From Candidatus Acutalibacter stercorigallinarum (lineage in GTDB: Bacteria > Bacillota > Clostridia > Oscillospirales > Acutalibacteraceae): a stretch of DNA of 61,892 nucleotides. The first letter of the stretch is position 1, and each line of letters starts with the position of its first letter. The position numbers were made by a program, and so were the translations under genes. This document shows positions 6,889 through 17,250 of the stretch, in pieces. The DNA lies in contig DXIW01000027.1 in the NCBI GenBank assembly GCA_019112625.1, positions 1 through 61,892 of the forward strand, written 5' to 3'. The notes below the pieces were generated by a model. It saw nothing but the letters and a program-made list of their open reading frames with translations. It did no database searches and was not told the origin of the DNA.

Positions 6889-6935
6889 CTCTCCGTCCTT
6901 GGCTGCGCCAAGGACACCTCCCCCAGAGGGGGAGG
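6889..6935. repeat. Modular palindromic repeat (variable-tip family)
   Basis: TCCTTGGC-TGC-GCCAAGGA is flanked by CCGTC on the left and by CACCTCCCCC-AGA-GGGGGAGG on the right. The same constant flanks with a different hairpin tip occur at 50795-50841. The rest of the 330-bp gap 6640-6969 is GC-rich with further short palindromes (for example CCAGCGG-GG-CCGCTGG) and shows no gene. Confidence 0.75.
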
Positions 6936-6969
6936 CAAGGGGCGGCGGCACACGGCGGGCCGCTGGGGT

Positions 6970-7518
6970 TTACTCCGCGATGACGGTGACGAAGCGGGCC
7001 TTCACGTCGCTGCCGCAGCGCTGGCCGTGGGGGATGGTGGGGTTGAAGTAGATGGAATCGCCGGCCTTGAGGTGGAACTCCTTGTCGCCGATGACCACCA
7101 CCACGACGCCCTCCAGCACCAGGTTGAACTCCTGGCCCGAATGGGTGATGAGCTTGGCCGGTGCGTCGGTGGGCTCCAGGGTCACCAACAGGGGCTGCAT
7201 GACCTTGTCCGCGTAGCGGTAGGCCAGGTCCTCGAAGTGGTACTCGGGGTTGCGGTTGACCACCCGGCCCTCCCCCCGGCGGACAATATGGTAGGTGTCC
7301 AGGCGGGCGGGGGTGCCAGTGACGATCTCGGTGAAGTCTACGCCGAATTTATTGGCCACCTCGTAGATGACGCTGATGGGGATGTCCTTGCCGTTCTCCT
7401 CGTAGGAGAGGTAGGTGTCTACGTCCAGGTGCAGCTCGGCTGCCAGCTGCTCGGCGGTGTAGTCGCTGGCTTCCCGCAGCTCCCGCAGCCGGGCGCCGAT
7501 CTCGTTGATCTCGCTCAT
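6970..7518 (-). CDS. XRE-cupin transcriptional regulator
   Basis: A 182-residue protein with an N-terminal Cro/C1-type helix-turn-helix (about 8-62; RLRELREASDYTAEQLAAEL) and a C-terminal cupin_2 beta-barrel (about 105-180; THSGQEFNLVLEG, GDSIYFNPTIPHGQ). Regulators of this architecture bind DNA through the first domain and sense a small molecule, often an organic acid or amine, through the cupin. It lies upstream of the acyl-CoA synthetase gene in the same direction. AAAAGGAG precedes the ATG. Its promoter contains a small inverted repeat inside the spacer, suggesting autoregulation. Confidence 0.92.
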   Translation of the reverse strand: MSEINEIGARLRELREASDYTAEQLAAELHLDVDTYLSYEENGKDIPISVIYEVANKFGVDFTEIVTGTPARLDTYHIVRRGEGRVVNRNPEYHFEDLAYRYADKVMQPLLVTLEPTDAPAKLITHSGQEFNLVLEGVVVVVIGDKEFHLKAGDSIYFNPTIPHGQRCGSDVKARFVTVIAE

Positions 7519-7555
7519 GTGCCTTGACTCCTTTTCTCTTTATTTTATGGTGAAA

Positions 7556-7585
7556 ATTATAGCACTTTACCGTGCTGAAAGTCAA
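7556..7585 (-). promoter_or_regulatory. Promoter with spacer operator for the XRE-cupin gene
   Basis: Minus strand TTGACT (7580-7585), 18 bp, TATAAT (7556-7561). The spacer contains AGCAC-GGTAAA-GTGCT, a 5-bp inverted repeat placed where repressor binding would block polymerase. Confidence 0.8.
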
Positions 7586-7657
7586 CGCCGGGGGCCATTC
7601 TCTGTAGCTTGCACAATTTCGTTTGGGGGTCCTCCCCGATTTCTGGCCTCTTACCCC

Positions 7658-8893
7658 CTATTTTCCCAGCAGGGCCGCGGCGTTTGCCACCTCGGCCTGG
7701 GCTGCCGGGGCGGTGAGGGAGTCGGAGGAATAGAGCACCACCCCCTGCCAGCCCGCGGCGAAGGCCTCTTGGGACTGGAGGGCGATGATGTTGTCCTGGG
7801 AAAGCCAGGTGCCGTTATCGGCGTCGGTGCCGGCCTTGTACAGGGCCAGGCCGGCGTAGAGGGACAGGCCCTGGTGGCGGGGCAGGGACTCCCACTGGGA
7901 GAGGGCCTCCCGGTAGCCCAGGGCTTCGTTCTCGAAGCTGTAGTAGAGCTGGGGGCAGAGGTAGTCCACATAGCCGGGGACGGCGGCCCACTCGGTCACG
8001 TCGGCGCCCATGGCCAGGTCGTTTGCGATGTTCCCCTGGGGGGAGATGCCGAACACGGCCTCCCCGTCCCCCTGCTTTACGGCCTGGTAACACTCCGCCA
8101 CCAGGGTGTTGATATTGGCCTGCCGCCACTCCAGCAGGGGCAGGGGGTCGGCGGTGTTCCCGGTGTAGAGGGTGTAGGCCTCCTCATCCAGTTCGCCGCT
8201 TTGGCTGGGGTAGAAGTAGTCGTCGAAGTGGACGCCGTCCACCGGGTAGTTTTCCACGATCTCCCCCACCCCCTGGGCGATGAGGGAGCGGACCTCCGGG
8301 TAGGCGGGGTCGAGGTAGAGGCCGCCCTCCCACTCCATGAAGTAGTAGGGGTGCTCCGCTTTCCAAGTCTCGTAGGGGTTATCGGGCGCCAGGGAGGCGG
8401 GGGTCTGGGCGGTTTTGACCCGCAGGGGGTTGACCCAGGCGTGAAATTCCATGCCTTGGCTGTGGGTGTACTCCACCAGGAAGGCCAGGGGGTCCCAGCC
8501 CGGGTCTTTCCCCTGCTCCCCGGTGAGGAGGTGGGACCAGGGGAAGCAGGATGAGGGGTAGAGGCTGTCGCAGAAGGGGCGGACGTGGACGAACATGGCG
8601 TTTACTCCCACCTCCTTGGCCTGCTGGACGATGGCCTTGTAGTTTTCCTGGAAGGCGGCCTGGGTGTTCTCCGCGGTGGCCAGGGAGAAGTAGGGCACCC
8701 ACAGGCCCACCAGCTTTTCCTGGTCTGAGGAGGGCTCCGCCTCACTGGAGGAAGGGGCTGCGGAGGAGGAGGCCTCCCCTGCCCCGGCTGTGGGGGGCGA
8801 ATCGCGGCCCAGGAGCCAGGCCAGGCCCACGGCCCCGGCCAATGCCAGCCACACCAGGATATATCCGTATTTTCGCAAGTTCCAGCGGCGCAT
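7658..8893 (-). CDS. Exported glycoside-hydrolase-like protein (GHL10 / DUF187)
   Basis: A 411-residue protein with an N-terminal membrane anchor or signal (about 10-30), a Ser/Pro/Glu-rich linker (about 33-58) and a GHL10 catalytic-type TIM barrel. Typical motifs are LVGLWVPYFSLA at the barrel start, FHAWVNPLRV, and YPVDGVHFDDYFYP with the paired Asp of the family; the C-terminal strand reads AGWQGVVLYSSDSL. Members act outside the membrane on polysaccharides or peptidoglycan-like glycans; the substrate here is unknown. AAGGAGG lies 5 nt before the ATG at 8893. It is monocistronic and diverges from the DUF1294-TraX-HAD operon. Confidence 0.88.
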   Translation of the reverse strand: MRRWNLRKYGYILVWLALAGAVGLAWLLGRDSPPTAGAGEASSSAAPSSSEAEPSSDQEKLVGLWVPYFSLATAENTQAAFQENYKAIVQQAKEVGVNAMFVHVRPFCDSLYPSSCFPWSHLLTGEQGKDPGWDPLAFLVEYTHSQGMEFHAWVNPLRVKTAQTPASLAPDNPYETWKAEHPYYFMEWEGGLYLDPAYPEVRSLIAQGVGEIVENYPVDGVHFDDYFYPSQSGELDEEAYTLYTGNTADPLPLLEWRQANINTLVAECYQAVKQGDGEAVFGISPQGNIANDLAMGADVTEWAAVPGYVDYLCPQLYYSFENEALGYREALSQWESLPRHQGLSLYAGLALYKAGTDADNGTWLSQDNIIALQSQEAFAAGWQGVVLYSSDSLTAPAAQAEVANAAALLGK

Positions 8894-8911
8894 AGAGTCC
8901 TCCTTTTCCGT

Positions 8912-8940
8912 TTGACAGGCTGTGGTTTTTCCGGTATGAT
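8912..8940 (+). promoter_or_regulatory. Consensus sigma-A promoter of the DUF1294-traX-HAD operon
   Basis: TTGACA (8912-8917), 17 bp, TATGAT (8935-8940). A near-perfect match, 60 bp before the first start codon. Confidence 0.85.
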
Positions 8941-8999
8941 AGCGGTAGAAGTATATGCCCGGGAGGGCCGCGGCATGTCCGGCGGAGAGGAGGAGCGGT

Positions 9000-9290
9000 A
9001 TGGGGGATGTTTCCCTGTGGCCCCTGGCGGCGCTGTACCTGGGGGCGGTGAACCTCATCTCGTTTTGCGCCATGGGCTGGGACAAGGGACAGGCCCGCCG
9101 CCGGGGGCGGCGGGTCCCCGAGCGCACCCTGCTGCTGTTGGACTTTTTGGGCGGCAGCCTGGGGGGCATTTGGGGGATGCTGCTGTTCCGGCACAAGACG
9201 CTGCACCTGAAGTTCCGGGTGCTGCCGGTGGTGTTCCTGGCAGTGCAGGCGGGGGTGCTTTTCTGGCTGTACCTGGCCCCGCCCTGGTGA
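9000..9290 (+). CDS. DUF1294 family membrane protein
   Basis: A 96-residue protein with the DUF1294 pattern: NLISFCAMGWDKGQARRRG after a first membrane segment, then RVPERTLLLLDFLGGSLGG and GMLLFRHKTLHLKF, then a last hydrophobic helix. Three hydrophobic segments suggest a small inner membrane protein. The biochemical role of the family is not known. GAGGAGG lies 6 nt before the ATG. It is the first gene of a three-gene plus-strand operon with traX and a HAD phosphatase; gaps are 14 and 16 bp. Confidence 0.88.
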   Translation: MGDVSLWPLAALYLGAVNLISFCAMGWDKGQARRRGRRVPERTLLLLDFLGGSLGGIWGMLLFRHKTLHLKFRVLPVVFLAVQAGVLFWLYLAPPW

Positions 9291-9304
9291 AAGGAGGGAA
9301 TCGT

Positions 9305-10144
9305 ATGAGTACATTGGCGCTGAAGATCGTGGCGATATGTTCCATGCTGCTGGACCACACCCTGAAAATCCTGCCGATGCAGCACATGCTGGCGGCGTGG
9401 TGCGGGGTCCCGATGGAGACTTCTTATTGGCTCCTGGACATTTTCGAGCCACTGGGGCGGCTGGCCATGCCCATCTTCGCCTTCTGCGTGGCGGAGGGGT
9501 GCCGGCACACCCGCAGCCCCAAACGGTATTTGCTGCGGCTTGGGGTGTTCGCCCTGGTGTCGGAGATCCCTTTCCGGTTGGCGTTCACAGCCCCCAGCCT
9601 GGAGCAGGACGTGTACGCCCTGCATGTCTTCCGGTTCTGGCCGCCCGTGCTCACCAGCGTCATCGCCACGCTGTTTTTGGGGGCGGTGGCCTGCCTGGCC
9701 TACAAAAAGCTCACCGAGAAAGGCCACCGGCTGCTGGGGCTGCTGCCCCTGCTGCCCTGCCTGCTGCTGGCGGAATTCATGCACGCGGACTACGGCGGCT
9801 GGGGAGTGCTGCTGGTGTTCCTCCCCTTCGCGCTGGAGAAGAAAAAATATTATCTCCCGGCTTTAGGGGTGGCCCTGACCCTGCTGTACCTGGTAGACAA
9901 CGCCTGGGTGGGCCATGGGCTGGCGTGGCTGATGCCGGACTCTGGCGGGGCCTCCTATTTCGCCAACTGGCTGGTGGCCCTGTGCGCCCTGGTGCTGCTG
10001 GGGTTTTACAACGGGAAGCGGGGCGGCAAGGGCTCGCCGGCGGAGAAGTGGCTGTTCTACGTGTTTTACCCCGGCCATTTGCTGGCGCTGTGGGGGATCG
10101 CTCAGGTGATCACCCCCCTGGTGAGAAATGCCCCCCTGCTGTAA
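9305..10144 (+). CDS. TraX family membrane protein
   Basis: A 279-residue polytopic protein with about eight hydrophobic segments. The N-terminal LALKIVAICSMLLDHTLKIL and the following LGRLAMPIFAFCVAEG and FALVSEIPFRLA are hallmark TraX motifs; EFMHADYGGWGVLLV and FYVFYPGHLLALWG complete the family pattern. TraX acetylates F-pilin on conjugative plasmids, but chromosomal Firmicute homologues have no known pilin target, so the substrate is unknown. AAAGGAGGG precedes the ATG at 9305. It is the middle gene of the DUF1294-traX-HAD operon, with no conjugation genes nearby. Confidence 0.9.
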   Translation: MSTLALKIVAICSMLLDHTLKILPMQHMLAAWCGVPMETSYWLLDIFEPLGRLAMPIFAFCVAEGCRHTRSPKRYLLRLGVFALVSEIPFRLAFTAPSLEQDVYALHVFRFWPPVLTSVIATLFLGAVACLAYKKLTEKGHRLLGLLPLLPCLLLAEFMHADYGGWGVLLVFLPFALEKKKYYLPALGVALTLLYLVDNAWVGHGLAWLMPDSGGASYFANWLVALCALVLLGFYNGKRGGKGSPAEKWLFYVFYPGHLLALWGIAQVITPLVRNAPLL

Positions 10145-10160
10145 AAGAAAGGAGCGCACT

Positions 10161-10859
10161 ATGAAATCTTACCGCTTTTTGCTGCTGGATGCCGACTATA
10201 CACTGCTGGACTTTGACCAGGATATGCTCCACGCCTTTCAGGCCACGTTTGAAACCTGCTTTGCCGGGCAGCGGCCATACGATCCGGCGCTGTTGGACAC
10301 CTACGAGCGGTGCAACGACCGCTGGTGGAAAAAGCTGGAGCGGGGGGAGTGCGAGAAGTCCCAGCTGTTTACCGGGCGGTTCCGGGACTTTTTGGCGGAG
10401 ACGGGGCTAAGTGGCGACCCGGAGGAGATCAACGAGACGTATTTTAAGAACCTGGGCCAGGGCGGGGCTTTGCTCCCCGGGGCGCTGGAGCTGGTGCGGG
10501 ACCTCTCGGCGCAGTACGAGCTGTACATCGTCACCAACGGCAACGCCGCCACCCAAAAGACCCGGCTGGAGCGGTCGGGGCTGATGGATTATGTAAACTC
10601 CTATTTTGTGTCGGAGGACGCGGGGGCGGCCAAGCCGGACGTGCGGTACTTCGAGTATGTGTTCTCCCGCATCCCCGGGTTTGAAAAAGAGGAGGCGCTG
10701 CTTATCGGGGACTCTTTGACCTCGGATATGCAGGGGGCCAAAAACGTGGGGATAGACAGCCTGTGGTACTGCCCCCAGGGCGGGGTGACGCCGGAGGGCC
10801 TTGCCATCACCTACCGGGCGGGGAGCTTTGAGGAGATCCGGGAGCTGCTGCTGGGGTGA
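10161..10859 (+). CDS. HAD hydrolase, YjjG-like 5'-nucleotidase
   Basis: A 232-residue HAD-superfamily phosphatase. Motif I is LLDADYTLLDF (nucleophile Asp and acid Asp), motif II is IVTNG, motif III is the Lys in AAKPD, and motif IV is LLIGDSLTSD. The cap lies between motifs I and II. Length, the WWKKLERG cap region and the C-terminal NVGIDSLWYCP fit the YjjG / YfnB family, which dephosphorylates nucleoside monophosphates including non-canonical pyrimidines. Substrate is inferred from the family. AAAGGAG lies 6 nt before the ATG. It is the last gene of its operon; a large structured element starts 5 bp after its stop codon. Confidence 0.88.
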   Translation: MKSYRFLLLDADYTLLDFDQDMLHAFQATFETCFAGQRPYDPALLDTYERCNDRWWKKLERGECEKSQLFTGRFRDFLAETGLSGDPEEINETYFKNLGQGGALLPGALELVRDLSAQYELYIVTNGNAATQKTRLERSGLMDYVNSYFVSEDAGAAKPDVRYFEYVFSRIPGFEKEEALLIGDSLTSDMQGAKNVGIDSLWYCPQGGVTPEGLAITYRAGSFEEIRELLLG

Positions 10860-10864
10860 GGCTG

Positions 10865-10963
10865 CGGCCCCGCCCCGGCGGGGCGTTTTGAAAAAACACC
10901 CCGCGGCCGGCCCGCCTTTGGCGGGGCGGCGCCTTGGCGGAGCCAAGGGGCGGGGCGGGGCCG
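10865..10963. repeat. Four-way-junction GC-rich element, copy 1
   Basis: Closing arms CGGCCCCGCCCC (10865-10876) and GGGGCGGGGCCG (10952-10963) are perfect inverted repeats. Inside are three hairpins: GCGGGG/CCCCGC with extra pairing, CCCGCC-TTT-GGCGGG (10911-10925), and CCTTGGC-GGA-GCCAAGG (10932-10948). It begins 5 bp after the HAD stop codon. Four similar elements occur in the window. Confidence 0.85.
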
Positions 10964-10988
10964 GTTCAAAAACACCTGCCAGAAATGG

Positions 10989-11018
10989 AAAAGGAGAGGG
11001 GGGGTCCCTCTCCTTTTT
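10989..11018. terminator. Bidirectional intrinsic terminator
   Basis: AAAAGGAGAGGG (10989-11000) pairs with CCCTCTCCTTTT (11006-11017). A and T runs on both sides suit the convergent HAD operon and the minus-strand gene at 11025. Confidence 0.88.
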
Positions 11019-11024
11019 GCTTTG

Positions 11025-11396
11025 CTATGGTTTGTTCCGGGCTGTGCTGGTCCGCAGGACCACCCAGGCCGACATACCGGCCAGGAGCAGGCCCTCCCCG
11101 GTAGCTGCGAAGGCGGCCAGGGCGGCCGCGAAGGACGGCACCCACACCCAGCGGGGAAAGCGGCCGCTCTCCCGCTTTTGCCGGGAGCCGTAGCGGTCCA
11201 GCAGGTCCAACAGCGCGGCGGCGACGCCGAACACCAGCGCCCCCTGCCAGGTGGCGGGAGGACAGGCGGGGTTGAACCAGCGCTCTGCCTCCCGGAAGCC
11301 CACCAGGGCAAAAAAGGCCACGGCCCCTACTTCAATGGCCCGTGTCCAAGTTTGTGGATGGCCCAGATAGGCCAGGAACGGGTATTTCTCCCCCAT
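11025..11396 (-). CDS. Hypothetical membrane protein (123 aa)
   Basis: A 123-residue protein with three or four hydrophobic segments (about 19-36, 51-66, 86-112) and a basic cytoplasmic loop around RYGSRQKRESGR. I recognise no family. It is supported by a consensus promoter at 11487-11515 and a shared terminator at its 3' end. The ribosome binding site is modest (AAGGGGGG 9 nt before the ATG). The leader of about 85 nt has no obvious structure. Function unknown. Confidence 0.65.
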   Translation of the reverse strand: MGEKYPFLAYLGHPQTWTRAIEVGAVAFFALVGFREAERWFNPACPPATWQGALVFGVAAALLDLLDRYGSRQKRESGRFPRWVWVPSFAAALAAFAATGEGLLLAGMSAWVVLRTSTARNKP

Positions 11397-11486
11397 AGGC
11401 GCACGCCCCCCTTAGTTTACATAATTTGCAGTCTCTATTCACTCTGGCTGGGAGGGACGGATGGCGCACCCCTCCCCTTTGTGCCC

Positions 11487-11515
11487 AGTATAGCCTGTTT
11501 TCCCCGCCCTGTCAA
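11487..11515 (-). promoter_or_regulatory. Consensus promoter of the 11025-11396 gene
   Basis: Minus strand TTGACA (11510-11515), 17 bp, TATACT (11487-11492). Confidence 0.82.
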
Positions 11516-11556
11516 TCTATCCGGAAGAAATCGCGCTGGGCCGGGGACCTGAAATC

Positions 11557-11621
11557 GTAAGGTTTGCTTCGCTCTTTTGTAAGGCGGCCGTATGAATTTT
11601 GTAAGAATCGGCGTTTATACT
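11557..11621 (+). promoter_or_regulatory. Regulated promoter of the BceAB-type operon with three phased boxes
   Basis: GTAAG occurs at 11557-11561, 11579-11583 and 11601-11605, exactly 22 bp apart; the last two sit in TTTTGTAAG. They end just upstream of and over the -35 zone of a promoter with -10 TATACT (11616-11621) and a poor -35. Direct repeats two helical turns apart beside a weak -35 are typical of activation by an OmpR-type response regulator (inference). Confidence 0.7.
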
Positions 11622-11657
11622 GTCCTCGGAAACCAAGAGAGAAAGGGAGATCATGGC

Positions 11658-12437
11658 ATGGCGCTTCTGAACGTAAACGATTTGAAAAAAGTGTACACCA
11701 CCCGGCTGGGCGGTGCCAAGGTACAGGCCCTGGCCGGGGTGAGCTTCACCGTGGAAGAGGGGGAGTTTGTGGCCATTATGGGCGAATCGGGCTCGGGCAA
11801 GACCACCCTCCTCAACATTCTGGCGGGGCTGGACAAGCCCACCAGCGGCCAGGTGTTCCTGAACATGCGGGACATTGTGACCCTGCAGGAAAAGGAGATC
11901 TCGGCGTTCCGGCGGGACCACCTGGGGTTCGTGTTCCAGGACTTCAACCTGCTGGACACCTTCTCGGTGCAGGACAACATCTTTTTGCCCCTGGTGCTGG
12001 CGGGGAAAAAGTACGGCGAGATGAAGGACCGGCTGCTGCCCATCGCGGCGCAGCTGGGGATTCAGGACCTGCTGGAGAAGTATCCCTATGAGATCTCCGG
12101 CGGGCAGAAGCAGCGCACCGCCATCGCCCGGGCCATCATCACCCGGCCGGAGCTGCTGCTGGCCGACGAGCCCACCGGGGCGCTGGACTCCCGGTCGGCG
12201 GGGCAGATTTTGGACATTTTCACCGGGCTGAACCGCTCGGGCCAGACGGTGCTGATGGTGACCCACTCGCTGCAGGCGGCCTGCCGGGCGGGGCGGGTGC
12301 TGTTCCTCCAGGACGGGCAGGTGGTGCGGCAGCTGTACCGCCAGGGCCAGACCGACGACGATTTCTACCAGGCGGTATCCCAGGCGCTCACCGTGCTCTC
12401 TGCCCATGGGGAAAGGGGGTCGGTAGCTCATGGTTAA
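11658..12437 (+). CDS. BceA-type ABC transporter ATP-binding protein
   Basis: A 259-residue ABC ATPase of the MacB/BceA class. It has Walker A GESGSGKTT (42-50), a Q-loop in FVFQDFN, signature SGGQKQR (147-153), Walker B LLLADEPTGALD (from 166), and the switch His in MVTHSLQ. It powers the FtsX-type permease encoded next. Such pairs detoxify or sense cell-wall-active peptide antibiotics such as bacitracin; the actual substrate here is unknown. I chose the ATG at 11658 with GAAAGGGAG 8 nt upstream. The reading frame overlaps the permease start by 8 bp. Unlike classical bceRSAB loci, no two-component genes are adjacent; the nearest are at 43520-45453. Confidence 0.93.
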   Translation: MALLNVNDLKKVYTTRLGGAKVQALAGVSFTVEEGEFVAIMGESGSGKTTLLNILAGLDKPTSGQVFLNMRDIVTLQEKEISAFRRDHLGFVFQDFNLLDTFSVQDNIFLPLVLAGKKYGEMKDRLLPIAAQLGIQDLLEKYPYEISGGQKQRTAIARAIITRPELLLADEPTGALDSRSAGQILDIFTGLNRSGQTVLMVTHSLQAACRAGRVLFLQDGQVVRQLYRQGQTDDDFYQAVSQALTVLSAHGERGSVAHG

Positions 12438-14433
12438 GCGTTCCCGGGGCTTTTACTGGAAGCTGGCCCTGACCAATCTGTGGAACAACCGGCGGGTGAC
12501 GGTACCCTACCTGCTCTCCGCCGCAGGGACCATTTTGATGTTCTACGCCCTATGCGCCCTGACCCTGGGCCTTGACGAGGAAACCATGTACGGCGGTACC
12601 AGCGTGGCCTCTATGCTGTCTTTGGGCATTTTCGTCATTGGGCTGTTCGCGGTGCTGTTCTTGTTCTACACCAACAGCTTTATGATGAAGCGCCGGAAAA
12701 AGGAGCTGGGCCTGTACAATATTTTGGGTATGGAAAAGCGGCACATCGCCCACATCATCTTCCGGGAGACGCTGGTGCTGGCGGCGCTGTCCCTGGTGGT
12801 GGGCATTGGGCTGGGCATCCTCTTCTCCGGGGTGATGTTCCTGGTGCTGGGGGCATTGCTGGGGACCTCGGTGTCCTTCCAGTTCTTTGTGCCCGCCCTG
12901 GCGCTGCAGTGGACGGCGGTGCTGTTTGCCGCCATTTTCCTGCTCACCATGTGCTACAACATCCTCCAAGTGCGGCTGGCGAACCCCATCCAGCTGCTCC
13001 ACGGCGGGGAGGTGGGCGAAAAGGAGCCCAAGGCCCACTGGGTGCTGGCGGTACTGGGGGCCGTCCTGCTGGGGGCGGGGTACTACCTGGCCCTGACGGT
13101 GCAGGACCCCCTCTCTGCCTTGCTGCTGTTCTTTGTGGCGGTGGTGCTGGTGATTTTGGGCACGTACCTGCTGTTCCTCACCGGCATTACGGCGCTTTTG
13201 AAGCTGTTGAAAAAGAACAAGGGCTTCTATTACAAGCTGAACCACTTTACCGCCGTCTCCGGTATGCTGTACCGGATGAAGCAAAACGCCGCGGGGCTGG
13301 CCTCCATCTGCGTGCTGTTCACCGCCCTGCTGGTGACGGTGTCCACCACCTTCTCTCTGTACACCTCCATGGATGGGCTGATGCGTACCCGGTATCCCCG
13401 GAACATCCGAATCACCGCCCAGGGGGCCAACCAGGACGCCAAAGACATGATCCGCGATGTTGTGGCAGAGAAATCCAGCGCCCTGGGGCTAACCATTGAG
13501 AACGTGGTAGACCGGGAGTGCTGGGACATGACGGTTTTCCGTATGGGGTCTGCCCTGAACACCCAAGATATTCCCGACAACAGTTACACGGTAGACAGCT
13601 ATGCAGTGGTGTATTTCTTCACCCAAGAGGAATTCCAGCGTTTCTCCGGCCAGGAATTGGCGCTTTCGGAAAACCAGGCCGTGCTTTTCGACCCAGTGGG
13701 TACTTTCCCGGAAGGGGACACCCTTTCCATCGACGACCAGGAGTTCCAACTCCTCCCCAGTGATTACCAATTTCCCGACGCCTCCACTATGGCCCAGATC
13801 TACGAAGTTTACTACCTGGTGGTAAAGGATGTGTCCGTGGTGGAAAGCATCCTGGGGCCCACCGGTGTCAATTTGGCCCCTAGCTACTCCTACGATTTTG
13901 ACGTGGCAGGTGGCAATCCAGATGGGATCATGGCGCTGATAGAGGCCCTGCGGGAACAGGAGTTTTCCGGGAAAGGGGTATCTTACGACTCCCTGTGGAT
14001 GGAAGACTCTGCCACTGCCCGGCAGGACTTTCTAAACCTGTACGGCGGGCTGTTCTTCCTGGGGATGTTTTTGGGCATCCTGTTCCTGTTGGGCACGGCG
14101 CTGATCATCTACTATAAGCAGGTGAGCGAGGGCTATGAGGACGCGCGGCGGTTTACCATCATGCAGCAGGTGGGCATGAGCCACCGGGAGGTGAAGCAGA
14201 GCATCCACAGCCAGATTCTGCTGGTGTTCTTCCTGCCCCTGGTGACGGCGGTGGTGCACCTGGCCTTTGCCTTCCCCATGCTGCAGAAAATTTTGCTGGT
14301 GATGGGGCTGGCGGACTTCTGGATCATCTTCCTGTCTACCGTTGGGTGCGTGGCGGTGTTCGCGGTGTGCTATCTTATCATCTACGGGCTGACGGCCCGC
14401 ACCTACTATAAAATCGTAGAGACAACGGCGTAA
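12430..14433 (+). CDS. BceB-type FtsX-domain ABC transporter permease
   Basis: A 667-residue permease. The N-terminal FYWKLALTNLWNNRR is the canonical BceB/VraG start. About ten membrane helices follow the BceB plan: one, then three, then two more, a large extracellular domain (about 320-520) and a final group of three. FtsX domains are seen near 60-180 (MKRRKKELGLYNILGMEKRHI) and near the C-terminus (RRFTIMQQVGMSHREVKQS). It forms a complex with the upstream ATPase. Its start overlaps the ATPase gene by 8 bp, implying translational coupling. The extracellular domain is the probable drug- and sensor-binding region. Confidence 0.93.
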   Translation: MVKRSRGFYWKLALTNLWNNRRVTVPYLLSAAGTILMFYALCALTLGLDEETMYGGTSVASMLSLGIFVIGLFAVLFLFYTNSFMMKRRKKELGLYNILGMEKRHIAHIIFRETLVLAALSLVVGIGLGILFSGVMFLVLGALLGTSVSFQFFVPALALQWTAVLFAAIFLLTMCYNILQVRLANPIQLLHGGEVGEKEPKAHWVLAVLGAVLLGAGYYLALTVQDPLSALLLFFVAVVLVILGTYLLFLTGITALLKLLKKNKGFYYKLNHFTAVSGMLYRMKQNAAGLASICVLFTALLVTVSTTFSLYTSMDGLMRTRYPRNIRITAQGANQDAKDMIRDVVAEKSSALGLTIENVVDRECWDMTVFRMGSALNTQDIPDNSYTVDSYAVVYFFTQEEFQRFSGQELALSENQAVLFDPVGTFPEGDTLSIDDQEFQLLPSDYQFPDASTMAQIYEVYYLVVKDVSVVESILGPTGVNLAPSYSYDFDVAGGNPDGIMALIEALREQEFSGKGVSYDSLWMEDSATARQDFLNLYGGLFFLGMFLGILFLLGTALIIYYKQVSEGYEDARRFTIMQQVGMSHREVKQSIHSQILLVFFLPLVTAVVHLAFAFPMLQKILLVMGLADFWIIFLSTVGCVAVFAVCYLIIYGLTARTYYKIVETTA

Positions 14434-14457
14434 TACACGGAAGAAAGGGGTATTGGT

Positions 14458-14724
14458 ATGTTTTCCGCGCTTTGGGATTTGTTTGGCAGTATGGTACGGG
14501 CCCTGTTCGACCTGGGCGGGGCGGTGCTGCGGGTGGTCTTTCAGCTCTTCTCCGCGGTAGCCAGCGCCATCTTCTGGCCCTTCCGGGCCACCTGGGGGCT
14601 GGTGTCCGGCAACTGGGGGTCCTTGGGCCCCTGGACCCCCGCCTACCTGGGGGTGTGCGTGGTGGTGTTCCTGGCCCTGGTAGGGCTGCTGCTCTACGGG
14701 CGGTGGAAGAGGGGGAGGCTGTGA
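14458..14724 (+). CDS. Small membrane protein at the end of the BceAB operon (88 aa)
   Basis: An 88-residue protein with two or three hydrophobic stretches (about 18-42 and 62-81), a Trp-rich middle (WPFRATWGLVSGNWGSLGPW) and a basic C-terminus (GRWKRGRL). AAAGGGG lies 7 nt before the ATG, 24 bp after the permease stop, and a strong terminator follows, so it belongs to the transporter operon. I recognise no family; a small accessory or immunity role is only a guess from position. Confidence 0.7.
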   Translation: MFSALWDLFGSMVRALFDLGGAVLRVVFQLFSAVASAIFWPFRATWGLVSGNWGSLGPWTPAYLGVCVVVFLALVGLLLYGRWKRGRL

Positions 14725-14755
14725 CCGGAGGTCTCTGAGAAAATCGGGAAATACG

Positions 14756-14797
14756 CAGGAAGGCCCCCGCTCTACGGAGCGGGGGCCTTCCTGTTTT
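14756..14797. terminator. Strong bidirectional terminator
   Basis: A 17-bp perfect stem, arms 14756-14772 and 14777-14793, closes a TACG tetraloop and is followed by TTTT. It separates the plus-strand transporter operon from the convergent leuS operon. Confidence 0.92.
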
Positions 14798-14806
14798 GGG
14801 CAGCTC

Positions 14807-17215
<2,409 letters not shown>

Positions 17216-17250
17216 ATTACTTTCAGACCTTTCGCTTTGTTTGTAAGTAT

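Noticed and set aside
17216..17250. T-box riboswitch for leuS
   Set aside because: Only 35 bp separate leuS from the upstream gene and no T-box or terminator is seen there.
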